Source: Cucumis sativus
Lineage: Eukaryota; Streptophyta; Magnoliopsida; Cucurbitales; Cucurbitaceae
Reading direction: 5' to 3'
Length of the DNA: 64,000 nt
Assembly: GCF_000004075.3 (NCBI RefSeq)
Contig: NC_026658.2
Coordinates: 13,566,075 to 13,630,074 of the forward strand
Shown one piece after another: positions 40,062 to 51,371 of the stretch (the stretch's first letter is position 1; every line of letters begins with the position of its first letter). Below the pieces are notes generated by a model. The model did no database searches and was not told the origin of the DNA. It saw only the letters and a program-made list of their open reading frames with translations. The translations under genes were made by a program, and so were the position numbers.

Positions 40062-42530
40062 ATGGCGACGGCGGTTGAGATTGGGAACGGGGGATCTTCT
40101 TCTTCTTCTTCTTCTTCAAAGTCGAGGAGATCGAAACAAATTTGGTACTCACAGCCTTTGACTCCATTAATGGAAGGCCCAGATCCCCAATTCCAAGACC
40201 AAGAACCCAACAAAAAAGACTCCTCCGGTTCGAACTGGGAATTCCTCCGCGACTGGTTTAAGATCCAACGCAACCTCACCCCCTCCATCTCCCAGTCTTC
40301 CTTCACAAACCTTCCTAACTCCAAAACCCAGGATTTAAAGCTCTTGCTCGGCGTCCTCGCATGTCCTCTCGCTCCCATTCCTCTCCATTCCAATAATTCC
40401 CCTCCACAAACCTCCTACTTCCCGCCTCATATTCCTCTTGAAACTTCCGTGCCTCATTACATTATACAACAATACTTGGCCGCCACGGGATGTCTGAAAC
40501 AGCAAAAGTGCGCCAAGAACATGTACGCCACCGGAAGTGTGAAGATGATTCGTTGCGAAACAGAGGTTTCTTCTGGTAAATCTGTGAAGACGGTTGGAAC
40601 AAGATGTGAGGACACTGGCTGCTTTGTTCTTTGGCAAATGCTACCAGCTATGTGGTCACTTGAATTGGTCGTTGGAGGTAGTAAGGTGGTGGCCGGCAGC
40701 GACGGCAATACTGTCTGGCGTCACACTCCCTGGCTCGGCACCCATGCTGCCAAAGGCCCCCAACGTCCCCTCCGTCGCATCATTCAGGTACTTTTTAATA
40801 TTTACATATTTTTAAACATAGTAAAATCAAAACAAACTATAAATTTATTCATCTCCAATTATTATCTCTGTTGCTAAATTTACTTAAATCATCTCCTGTT
40901 ACCAAAATATTAACGATTAGGGGTGTTTCTATGAGATTATTATAATACAATGTATTGTGATATTAAACGACTCATTTCCTACCAATAGTTTTTAGTTCAG
41001 TCTTCTTTCTCACCATTTTTATCTCATTTTAGGTTCTTCTCTGATCATTCACATTTTTTTCAACATTCCTCATTTTCGACAGTTCATGATTAATACTTCA
41101 AACAACCTCTTACGTTACAAATGCAGTTGAGTTAAGTATGAAACATTTCACACACTCTTTTTAGTCTTTTTTTGGGTATAAGTTTGACCATTTTCAACGA
41201 CAAGAATGAGAGGATGGTGAGAATCAAAATAAAACAAAAAAAAGAGATGTGGGGTTATTTAGTAATTGAGAGATTTTTGAAAGAAGAAATGGGTTAGGAC
41301 AGAGACTGTCAACAAATGAACAATCCCAAGAAATAGCTGACAATGATAGAGAAACTGTCCCCTGCTTTATCGTACATATTTATGCTTTTCCAATAGTGAA
41401 ACACTCAGATCTTTGGGGATGGATGGCACGTGATTGATTATTCTTAGTGACGTCATTCCCTCTCTGTCTTTCTTCATTCAAGGGTCCCAATTGCTCTTGC
41501 TTTTTGTCCCTCTCTTTCTGCCTTTAACAGTTGTTAGTTTGTATTTTGTGTCTCATTTCTTCTTTCTTCTTTCTTCTTTCTTTTCCTTTTTACTTTTTCT
41601 TTTCTTCGCTTTTTTTAATCACGAAGAATGATGATCATGAAATCCAATGGCATAGATTTGTTTGCAATATTTTAATATGAATGGGGCCACCCAGGCCATA
41701 GTAATTGCACCTATCTCGAGATGCATTTCTTTCTTTAGGAGGCGCCGGAGGAAGTAAGTTCATTAAAGCTATATCATATATTTAATTACCTCTATCTATT
41801 TTTGTTTTTTATGTTATCTTAGAACAATTTGATATTTGTTTTAGAAATACCATTATACCAATACCATATTATTATCTTAAACTTTCTTGGAGACTTAGAA
41901 ACTGCAACCATCAAAGTGTAAAGATAACATGAAGAAACAAACAGTACGTAGCATTAACATTATTGATTTTAATTTGTTGGGTCTTGAGTTATTGATATAC
42001 AATGGCAGGGGCTAGATCCGAAGAGCACAGCGAGGCTGTTTGAGAAAGCTCAATGTCTGGGAGAAAAGAGAATCGGAGAAGACGATTGCTTTGTGCTGAA
42101 AGTATCGGCAGAGAGGGAGGCAGTGATGGAGAGGAATGAGGGGCCTGCGGAAGTGATAAGGCATGTACTATATGGCTACTTCTGTCAAAAGAGTGGAGTG
42201 CTAGTGTACCTGGAGGACTCGCATCTAACCAGGGTCCAGACTGAAGGCGATGCTGTGTACTGGGAAACGACCATTGGAAGCTGCATTGGGGATTACAGAG
42301 ACGTGGATGGGGTCCTCATCGCTCACCGTGGCAGGTCTATAGCTACTGTGTTCAAGTTTGGGGAAATGTCCACCCAATTTAGCAGGACTCGCATGGAAGA
42401 GATTTGGAGTATTGACGATGTGATGTTTAACGTTGCTGGTCTTAGCATGGACTACTTTATTCCTCCTGCTGATATTTTTGATAGCCTTCACTCCCATTCT
42501 CACCCTCACTCCCATTCTCATTCTCCATGA
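40062..42530 (+). CDS. DUF620 family protein of unknown function
   Basis: Two coding exons, 40062-40787 and 42009-42530, join in phase 0 to give 415 aa. An N-terminal Ser-rich tract (Gly-Gly-Ser8) precedes a region with W- and L-rich helices, then the long conserved DUF620 core (from about residue 135: HYIIQQYLAATG, MYATGSVKMIRCETE, GCFVLWQMLPAMWSLELVVGG, and in exon 2 GLDPKSTARLFEKAQCLGEKRIG and HRGRSIATVFKFG). DUF620 proteins are confined to plants as far as I know, and no biochemical activity is established; no catalytic motif is evident. I see no signal peptide or membrane segment. The C-terminus is a His-Ser-Pro repeat (HSHSHPHSHSHSP), which looks like expansion of a CACTCC/CATTCT repeat. 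The start at 40062 is the first ATG in frame and is followed by a compact leader. Confidence 0.9.
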
Positions 42531-44112
42531 CTAAGTACTCTTCTAATTCTCTGCTACTGCTTTAATTAACCCAATGCTAATCACTTCTCACGGGTATACA
42601 TCATCCATCTGTAACAACTTTTCTTCTCCTGAATTTGCATAAATTGTTTAGATGGGACCAAAATCTTCCTTACTCCATTTTTCAATTTTATTTCTTATGG
42701 TTTATGATGATGCAGTGGTAGAAAATATTAGGCCAAAATCATGGTAAAACAAAGAAATCTATTCCTAAGAACACTTCTAAACAAGGACGGGAAAATTAAT
42801 GAGCTCTTCCACAATCATAACACTTTAAAGTTGCAAGGGACTGCAACTTTGCATCGTGCTAAAATCTCATCACAACCTTGGTTTGGTTAGGTATATTGTT
42901 GTTCAGAAAACAAAGAATATATATACGTGGTTCACTAACAATACTTGGTTACACATTCATAGAAATAAAATATTTTTCAAAATAAAAATTGTAAATTGTG
43001 CCCATAAGGTTGCAGAGTTCATATAGTATACTTTTTTGAATTAAACTAATACAAAGGACACCAAGTTGCTTCCAAGCAAATTGCAAGGTAATAAAAGTTC
43101 CAACAAGCAAATTGCAAGGTAATAAATTCAACAAGCAAATTGCAAGGTATTAAATTCAAAATTGATTCCATATGTATTTAAAAAATTTCAAAATTTATCA
43201 ATGATTTAATGTTTATATGATCTGTTCATTCATCGAGAGAAGCACCGATAGAGATAACGCTAATAATTTAGTCCAACCAACTTTAGGATGGGTGTGTAGG
43301 TGCAAATTGTTTAGTTAGAGTTTAGGCTTTAGATGTTTTGGATCGTTAATTTGTTTACATGGAGTTATTAAATACATGTTTAAGCTATACAATTGTTTTC
43401 TAATCTTTTTTTTTTCTTTTGCATTATAATGATATTACTACCATTTAAAGTTGTTTATTTGGTCATTTTAGGGAACCACGAAATATATAAGATTATACGA
43501 ATATTCATAAAGCTTATTATGTAAAAAAACTCTGTATACAATAGTCAACTGATCTCTAACACTACAATATTTTGCCAAAAAAGTATATAAGTGCAACGGT
43601 TGTCATTACTAGACTAAAAAAACAATGTCAATTTAGATACTTAATTTTAAAAAATCTCTTATAATATATGTTATCATTTAAGGATAGTTGAAGATGAATG
43701 ATTGATCATATTATTTTTGGAAGCAAAACTGAGAACAACCATACATATTAATCAATGAACATATACATATATGGGTGTATAAAATTCCTCAAAAAAATAG
43801 ATTATTAAATAGTTTAAAAGGTATGGTATATTTGATGAATAATTTAATATTTTATTTGGTTGAAAATATGTTATTTTATGCAAACTAATTACATAAAATA
43901 TCATTTATTGAGAAATAACACTGCAGCATTTTCTTGCTTCGTCCACCACTTCAAGTTTGCATCGCCCGTTCCTAATTCGATTCTCTCCCTGGCGACAAAT
44001 CTTACTTGTTTTTCTCCGATCTCACGCATTCGAATTCCTTTCCTCTCCGATCCGATCTATTTATGGTTCTCTCCTTCTAGTTCCTCCTTTGAAATTTGAT
44101 TCCACTAATTCC
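42531..44112. other. Intergenic region between the DUF620 and LPP-gamma genes
   Basis: It holds the DUF620 3' UTR, a three-copy short tandem repeat (about 43071-43160) and AT-rich DNA. The LPP-gamma leader begins near its right end, where the sequence becomes CT-rich (about 43930-44112). No other gene is supported. Confidence 0.6.
43071..43160. repeat. Three-copy tandem repeat of about 28 bp
   Basis: The word AAGCAAATTGCAAGGTA(A/T)TAAA appears three times in succession, with a slightly degenerate first copy. Each copy contains GCAAATTGC, which is itself palindromic. Confidence 0.8.
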
Positions 44113-44781
44113 ATGGCGGCGGCACCACTCAAGGCTGTGTCTTTGACCCATGTCCGCTACCAGAGGGGAGATCAGCTCGGCCATTTCTTAGCTTGGGTTT
44201 CTTTGGTCCCCGTCTTCATTAGTCTTGGTGGATTTCTCTCTCACTTCATCTTCCGTCGCGAATTACAGGGTATGTTCTTCGCCCTAGGGCTTGTAATCTC
44301 TCAATTCGTAAATGAATTCATCAAGACCTCCGTTCAGCAAGCCCGTCCTGAGACGTGTGCGTTGTTGGAAATGTGTGATTCGCATGGTTGGCCATCTAGT
44401 CACTCTCAGTATATGTTTTTCTTTGCTATATACTTCACTCTTTTGTCCTATAAAGGGATTGGACTTTGGGGTACTGAAAGCAAGTGGATATTGAATCTCT
44501 TGGCTTGGTCTTTGGCTCTCTTGACCATGTATTCGAGGGTCTATTTAGGATACCATACTGTTGCACAGGTTTTTGCTGGAGCTACACTTGGTGGTCTTCT
44601 TGGAGCTTTGTGGTTCTCGTTTGTCAATTCTGTGCTTTTCTGTTACTTTCCGGCTATAGAGGAGAGCCAATTTGGCAGGAGGTTTTACATTAAGGACACT
44701 TCTCATATAAGTAATGTTTTGAAATTCGAGTATGATAATGCAAGAGCTGCCAGACAGAAGTTGGATTGTAAGTGTGATTGA
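44113..44781 (+). CDS. LPPG: Lipid phosphate phosphatase gamma / dolichyldiphosphatase-type PAP2 protein
   Basis: A single uninterrupted coding exon gives 222 aa. It is a PAP2-superfamily membrane phosphatase with about four hydrophobic segments (about 24-46, 53-70, 100-115, 126-175). The three catalytic motifs are visible: K71-x6-R78-P79, P94-SSH97 and S141-R142-x5-H148. The position that is Asp in many PAP2 enzymes (four residues after the motif-3 His) is Gln152 here, as in dolichyldiphosphatases (DOLPP1). Dolichyldiphosphatases recycle dolichyl diphosphate for protein N-glycosylation in the ER; the Arabidopsis orthologue (LPPgamma, At5g03080) is described as a plastid-envelope phosphatidate phosphatase, so substrate and location remain open. 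An upstream in-frame extension exists back to 43957 but lacks an ATG of family type; the ATG at 44113 (CCATGGCG) is preferred. A likely 3' UTR intron runs from about 44807 (GTACGT) to about 46203 (TTTCAG). Confidence 0.92.
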   Translation: MAAAPLKAVSLTHVRYQRGDQLGHFLAWVSLVPVFISLGGFLSHFIFRRELQGMFFALGLVISQFVNEFIKTSVQQARPETCALLEMCDSHGWPSSHSQYMFFFAIYFTLLSYKGIGLWGTESKWILNLLAWSLALLTMYSRVYLGYHTVAQVFAGATLGGLLGALWFSFVNSVLFCYFPAIEESQFGRRFYIKDTSHISNVLKFEYDNARAARQKLDCKCD

Positions 44782-47683
44782 TCGAGTTCGATCTGATATG
44801 TGAGAAGGTACGTATATCTTTTGGAAATTGTCCTGTAATTTGATATTTTGCTTAATTGGGCATGCTTTGGTTTAGTTCCTTGAATTCACTATGATAATTG
44901 AATTCCCTAGCTGCGCCTGAATATTCATTCAGTAACTTTAACTTCGATCACACGTTGAATGTTTGTGCTAGCAATTCTTTTGGAGATGATTTACGGTGAT
45001 ATGATAGAAGATTAAGCAGGAATTTACATTCTATTGCGATTGATTGAGTTCGTGACAGTCTTTTATGAAACTTTCGCTAGACGGAAGGTTGTTTGATTGG
45101 ATATTTATTTTTTCTTGTCTGACTGAATGTCTTGAAAGAATTTGATTCTGATGTCTTTTCCTTTTACTGTTATGAATATCCAGTTAATCAGTCAACGACT
45201 ACTGTTTTCACTTGCCAAATTTGTTTCCATAAACAAACAACATTAAAGTTAGCTTTTGAGATAATTTTTTCCAGCTTGGATTGCATTTGTTCATTTCCTC
45301 ATTTCCTTTACGGCTATTATACGATTCAATCTTCATTTATCCAATCTAAATTTCCTTTGTCATTGATAAGGGTATACTATCTTTCTTGATCTCGATGCAC
45401 ATAAGATTCTAAGAAGAAAATTCACAGTCCACACTTCGCTAGCCATCCTCGATTTCTGGTTCTGGCTGGCTTGTTGTCTCTTTGTTCCAATATGGATTTG
45501 ACTTCATTTTGATTCCCTTTCTTTTTGTTGGTTCTGGATTTTTGAGGAATGTTAAATTGCTAATAAGTCAATTTAAACTAGAAAGTTACTAGATAGAGAA
45601 ATCCATTAAATGAATGATCATATAGCTTCTGTTTGTTATTGCAATCCATGGTAGCTATCTTCTTGGAAAGATTAGAAATTGCATGCCCTTTACTTTCGTT
45701 GTTTGCATGTTATTAATAGAAGACTTTAAAACATTCAAACTTTAACCTTTTTGCATAGCAAGTGATGCTGATTCATCTGTCACTCTGTCTTGCTATTTGA
45801 TACCCATGTCTTGTGAATCTTTATTCAAATTTATTTGGGTAGTGTGGAAGAAGACTCATGTCTCATATGGTAGTGTGCCAGTCCCAGAAGAACTCTAGCA
45901 TACAACTATAGTGTAAATTGATTGGTAACACCGTTTGATTAGCTGATATATACTTCATTTTCTTTTAACGCCTTGTTTTAAGTGCGGGGGTTTGAGTTGT
46001 ATATTTCTGTTCCTTTTAATCAGTTTAGGGTGCTTATGCTTTGATTTTATATATCTTTTCTTATATCAAATATGTGGGATAAGTAAGCAATCTCCCAACA
46101 TAAGTTGAGCTATTCATAAGCTAATTTGGACACCTACTGTTATCGAAATGAAAAAGGAAACTTATGCATTGATTTGATCGGTATCTTTTTTATTTTGTTT
46201 CAGGAGAACCGTGAGTGCTATTGAAGATGGTCTATGCCTATATGTGAGACAGGGTTAGGAAAACACTCAATGAAACCAGCTTTGCAAAGGGATGAGTTCA
46301 CCATTGTAGATTACTAAGAGAGCTTTGTTGGTGGCTGCCATGATATTTGTACCCATAGACATTAACTAGATAGAAACATTGATTTGATCATCAAATACTT
46401 TGATTTATAAAATTGGTTAAAAAATTTTATCATTTGCATGGATAGAAAGGAACTTTCTCTACAATGGATCTAGTTTTAATACCATATTGAATTGGACTTG
46501 GATAACGTGGTGTGTAAGAGTGGAATTCACTTGCCAGATTGTCTATGCTATGTGTTTGTTTCTTCATTTATACTTTTATATATATAAAAAAGTATATGCA
46601 TGTGTGTATATACATATGTTCTTTTTTCATTTCTTTCCTGAAGCTTAAAAGTAGATCTAAGGCTACTCTTTTCTAAACCCTATAAGAGACCGTGGAATGA
46701 CATTTCAAGTGTTAAAAACACTGCATTTTCGTACTTGAAAGGCATTTTGTGTTAAAAACCCTATTTCTCATTTTGGTTTGGTATTTCAAAATATCGAAAC
46801 TATAGCAGGATGCATAGTGGGGGTGGGGGTGGGTGGGGGATGGAATTAATTTATCCTCTGCAATTGGGAAGCTGTATTAAATCGAACTTTTGTAAGTGCA
46901 TTAATTTACAATGAATTCTATATAGATGATAGGTGATGGTGGTGAATCAAAGTCTGGTCACTCACTCAAACGACCAGAGATGTACTTTCTTAGTCATATG
47001 TTTTAGAATCACTTAATTTCTAACTTGAAATAAATGATCTTCTTTAGTGGTGAGTCTGTATCGGGTTACTTATACTCAAACAACCTTGGATGTAATTATC
47101 TATATACCTCAACCACTTTATCAACTCCAAATTTGAACACCCTCATTTCAGTGACTCTAAATCAAACCATTCATTGCAACACTTTTCAAGTGCTCTAAAC
47201 CCTTTTTCAAATTCAAATAAAGTAATGTAGTCTAATTCTAACCTCACAAAACTCTTATTTGCATACTTTTGGACACATCAATCTTGCTTCAATACCATGT
47301 TGTGCATTTTTTAAATTTCCCTACATTTTTCTTCGAGAATGACAAAAAGAAAAAAAAAAAGTTGTTTACAGAGGAGTTAAGCTCACTGTCGGCTACAAGA
47401 AAACTTGCACAAAAATTAAAAATTATATATACATACAAAAAAGATGAGAGATATAGACGATGAGAAATAAATTCACCACACAAGAATTAGCCCAAAGTCC
47501 AAAAACTATATATTATATTGGAAAATGAGGAAAGTTTTAATTACGCATCATACCAAAAAAAATTTCGTAATCTCTTCCCACTCTGTATGTAAATATGTAC
47601 ATAGTCGATAACTATATATATATAATATTCCCAAACTTAGCAAAATGACGACAATACCCTCTGCCCCCCGATATTTTCATCAA
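44782..47683. other. 3' UTR of LPP-gamma and intergenic DNA up to the F-box gene
   Basis: The first 1.4 kb is likely a 3' UTR intron of the LPP-gamma gene (donor GTACGT near 44807, acceptor TTTCAG near 46203) followed by the terminal exon. The remainder is AT-rich and contains one potential G-quadruplex (46819-46839). No further gene is supported. Confidence 0.5.
46819..46839 (+). other. Potential G-quadruplex
   Basis: Four G runs (5, 5, 3 and 5 guanines) are each separated by a single T. This fits a very stable quadruplex pattern with one-base loops. It lies about 2 kb downstream of the LPP-gamma stop in otherwise AT-rich DNA. Confidence 0.8.
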
Positions 47684-48727
47684 TCACACCTCGACGCAGC
47701 ATCCCGATTGCACGTATCCACCGTACTCTTCTGGAACATTAATTTTCCTCATTTTACCATTTTGCCCTCCCTCCCCTTCCATCACATAGAAATTCTGCGG
47801 CCCCCCTTGATACTCCGATCCGGTCACTAAAGTCCGGCTTCCCATCACCATCCCACACGCTCCCACTCTCACTGCCGGAGCTGATTCAGACCAGTTCGTT
47901 AGTTTTCCGTCTTTATCCATTCCGATGCATGCCCGCGGGCACCGGCCTTCTTCCCATGCCTGATCCACTACTCGCCACTCCCCGGAATCCAGGTCATAAA
48001 CTTCGGCGCTGGCGTCGAACATCCCCTGTCGCTCGGTGTCGTAGCCGCTAACAACCCAGAATTCACGGCCGACCATCAGACCTTCACACTCGTCCCTCCC
48101 CTGACTCATTTGGGGCAACTCAGTCCACTCGTCGGTTCTCAGATCGTAAACCCATGCCGATTTCAAGGCGTTTTTGCTCTCGTCGTGGCCACCGGAGATG
48201 TAGACTCTTCCATCGGAAGCACCAATTGCAAAAAAGGATCGCTTAGATGGCATATCTTTCCCCTTCCTCCAGGCACCTTGGGTGAAATCGTAAACAAAAA
48301 CATCAATAATCGGGTCGTAAGTTGCTGGATCCCAGCCGCCCATGAGCACCAGTTTTCCTTCGGTACTAGCTATGTGACAGAACAGAGGAAGACCATCTGG
48401 GTATTGTGGAATCGAAGGGATTCGGTCCCAGGATTGACTCAGTGAGTCGAAAACGGTGAGTCCGTAAGCGAGTGAAGTACAAAGCTTCCATCCTGTGGTG
48501 GAGAAAGCTGGGGGAAGAGCTTGAATGAAGCAAGAGAGAAGAGTAGTGGCACCGGATTTTCGACGGTGGTAATAGAAATCGGGACTGGAGATGAGTTGCT
48601 GCCAACGGCGGCAAACGGCGGAGGCAAGACGGTGAGATGTGTAAGGCAAACGAGTGATGCAATCGAGGCTGAGTTCTTCAGGAAGACCCGGAATGAACTC
48701 GGTGAAGTTGGATTCGAAGTTTTCCAT
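47684..48727 (-). CDS. F-box/kelch-repeat protein, KMD/KFB type
   Basis: A single-exon gene of 347 aa. The N-terminal F-box (about 12-55) has the form IPGLPEELSLDCITRLPYTS with AVCRRWQQLISSPDF. Kelch repeats follow, with typical GG and WxxxxxxP signatures (KLVLMGGWDP, VYISGGHDES, WVVSGYDTE, AEVYDLDSGEW). The closest known group is Arabidopsis KFB01/20/39/50, also called KISS ME DEADLY. These are SCF E3 ligase adaptors that target phenylalanine ammonia-lyase and type-B cytokinin response regulators for degradation, and so restrain phenylpropanoid synthesis and cytokinin signalling. I chose the ATG at 48727 because the family begins just before the F-box; the upstream in-frame methionine at 48856 would overlap the TATA box. 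Confidence 0.93.
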   Translation of the reverse strand: MENFESNFTEFIPGLPEELSLDCITRLPYTSHRLASAVCRRWQQLISSPDFYYHRRKSGATTLLSCFIQALPPAFSTTGWKLCTSLAYGLTVFDSLSQSWDRIPSIPQYPDGLPLFCHIASTEGKLVLMGGWDPATYDPIIDVFVYDFTQGAWRKGKDMPSKRSFFAIGASDGRVYISGGHDESKNALKSAWVYDLRTDEWTELPQMSQGRDECEGLMVGREFWVVSGYDTERQGMFDASAEVYDLDSGEWRVVDQAWEEGRCPRACIGMDKDGKLTNWSESAPAVRVGACGMVMGSRTLVTGSEYQGGPQNFYVMEGEGGQNGKMRKINVPEEYGGYVQSGCCVEV

Positions 48728-48795
48728 TGAGAGAGAGAAAAAAAAAGGGATTGATATTTTGTTTGAATGCCGAAGATCACTTAGCTTCACTCTCA

Positions 48796-48803
48796 TATTT
48801 ATA
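48796..48803 (-). promoter_or_regulatory. TATA box of the F-box/kelch gene
   Basis: On the minus strand this reads TATAAATA, about 70 bp upstream of the ATG at 48727. That would place transcription start around 48770 and give a leader of about 40 nt. Confidence 0.65.
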
Positions 48804-49383
48804 GGGATAACTAATAATTCGGAAAATGAAGATTTTATTTTCTCCAAATTCCACATGGGATTAACGGTTGGATTTATTCCTTAAGGATAAAGAAAAAAGG
48901 GTTGAGATTTAAACAAATTATTGATGGCCCAAATTCATTCCTTATCCCCCCCTTTTTTTTTCTTTTAATTCTCAAGGACTAAATCGTCCTTTCCTTTTCC
49001 CAATACAAAGAAGACTTCTTCTTTTTCTTTCCCTTTTTTTACTTCTTCTCTTTCATTCATAAAATATTTAATAACTCATTTATTTTCTCCAAGAAAAAAG
49101 AAAGTAAATATTTTAGAACTTTTGTGGTACAAAATCTATATTATAGCGATTAGTATTAAGATGTATGAAAAGTACATAACAAATAAATAAATAAAGGGAA
49201 ATATTATTTAGTTAAAGCAAATGAATTAATTTGAAATTGTAAAAAGAAATATAAAAAGAGAGTATAAAAAAAAAAAGAAAAAGTTAGTGTATAGAAAAGG
49301 ATAAGAAAGAAGAGAGAGTGTTTTGGTTAGGGAAGTCAGCTTTGGGTGGCCCCATGGAGAGAGTTAATCGAGTGGAAGACTGA

Positions 49384-49389
49384 CACGTG
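49384..49389. promoter_or_regulatory. G-box (CACGTG) upstream of the F-box/kelch gene
   Basis: A palindromic CACGTG in the context GACACGTGGTGG, about 660 bp upstream of the ATG. G-box and ABRE-type motifs bind bZIP and bHLH factors, including light, abscisic acid and clock regulators. It is the most GC-rich spot in the immediate upstream region. Functional relevance is inference. Confidence 0.4.
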
Positions 49390-51325
49390 GTGGTGAAAGC
49401 TTTCTTTTAATTTAATTCATATTGTTGTGGATAGGCTTGCATTTATGATATTCACAACATTTTAGACGCTTTCTCTTTTCTTCTTTTCTCCTCTCTCTCT
49501 TTCTTTCTTTCTTTTTTCTACTTTTTCTCTTCTTCTAAAAAAAATAAAATATTTTCGTCCATCCTGAATAGTTTCTTTCAAATAACCTTTTATTTATACT
49601 CTTGTACTTAAATTTGATCTTACAAAATTTTAGACCACCTTTTATAATAACTATCAAATACTATTTAAAATCCTTCAACTAATTTCAATTTTCTATAGTT
49701 TTTATTATAAATATTTTTAAAATAGTAAAAATATTTACAAGCGATAACAAAAGAATTTATTTTATCAATAATAATCATTGATACGTTAATGTGATTATTT
49801 GAATTTAAAAATTTTACTAAGTTATAAATATTTTGTAGTATTTGCTATTTTTGAAAAAAAAATTAATTATTTAGTATTTTTTATTTTTTATTAAAGGTTA
49901 TTGCATTTACTATTTTTTTTATTAAACTAAAATAATATATGCATCCCAACATATATTATTATAACTCATATTAAAGTAAAAATAATTATTAAAATGTTTT
50001 CAATATTACAGTAATATTGCATTTATTGTGATTTTATATTCAAGTACTTCAGTCTTTAATTTATTGTACTACAGAATATTTTCGTGGGTATTTCCTTTTC
50101 TTCCTTTAATAACATTTTGTCTAGAAAAATTATTAAAATATTTATAAATATATGAAAATGTAACAATCTATCTATAATAAATCATGAGTTATAGTCTATT
50201 ACGATTAGAAATGTTCGAGATGAGTCTCATGGGTTCAAGGGGCCGGAGGAAGTGAGAAAAAAATTCTCCTTGAGCTAAACGAGGGCATGACCTCGACTTC
50301 ATGTCGCCAAAATTTGACCGATTTATGTTTAAACTCAGTTATCATATAAAAACTAACCATAATAAACAATTTCGTAGATTTAATTATTTAATTAAAGTTT
50401 TTTTATCTTAGTGATTTAAATTAACTGTTTATGTTTATAAATAAATCATATGAAAAAAATTTCCACCTCGATCCCCATCGGAAATTTCACGAGGATGGAA
50501 AATGAAATGAGGAGCGTAAATTGCCCGATCGCATGAACATCTTTAAATTGTTTTTATACAAATCTTTGCTTCTATAAACAAAAAAAAATGTACATTTATA
50601 TGACATAACATTCTATATTCATAAATGAGTTTGTTATTATCAAATATATTTATGAAAATACATATAATCTACATTCAATTGAAAATTATTAACATTATTT
50701 CCCTTAATTGAGATTGATATTGTTATTAGAAACAAATAACTAATATTAAATAATAAGCAAACCACTAATAATAGTAAACAACTTACTTATCTTTTATTTG
50801 AGATAACAAGAAAAAAAAATTACTTTAATTAATTTTAGTTATATTTACGGGTCTCTCTATTCTATTTTGTTTTAAAATCTTTGGTTTCGTATATGCTAGA
50901 TCTAAATTTTATCCTACCTTAAAGAAAACGACGATTAAACTACAATATAAAGATTTCATTAACTAATAATAACAATTTTTAAATTTTCAATCGATATCAA
51001 TGTTTCCATAGAATCAATATCTCGATTTTGTGTCAACGTCCATATTTCAAATCATATAAACACATTTAAAACTTTTAAAAGATGGGTGAGACTTTTAATT
51101 ATAGTTTGAATGAATGTATGTGATTATAGTTCCCAACCCATTAATTTGGTACACATTTAAAATTTGAAGTCCTCTCCTTTGGATTTGAATTATTGATTGC
51201 CACCACTCACAAGCTAAGTCTTCTAGAAGCTTTTCTTTTTCTATTTATTATTATTATTTATTTGGGGAAAAAAGGTTCTAGAAGGTTTAATATTGTCTTT
51301 TACAAAATATATATACATATAGTAA

Positions 51326-51370
<45 letters not shown>
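51326..51370. repeat. (AAT)n microsatellite
   Basis: About fifteen AAT units in an uninterrupted row. A shorter array of the same kind is at about 55865-55889. Confidence 0.9.

Positions 51371-51371
<1 letters not shown>

Noticed and set aside
42960-43160. Short spaced repeats as a CRISPR array
   Set aside because: Only three contiguous units without unique spacers, in a plant nuclear sequence.
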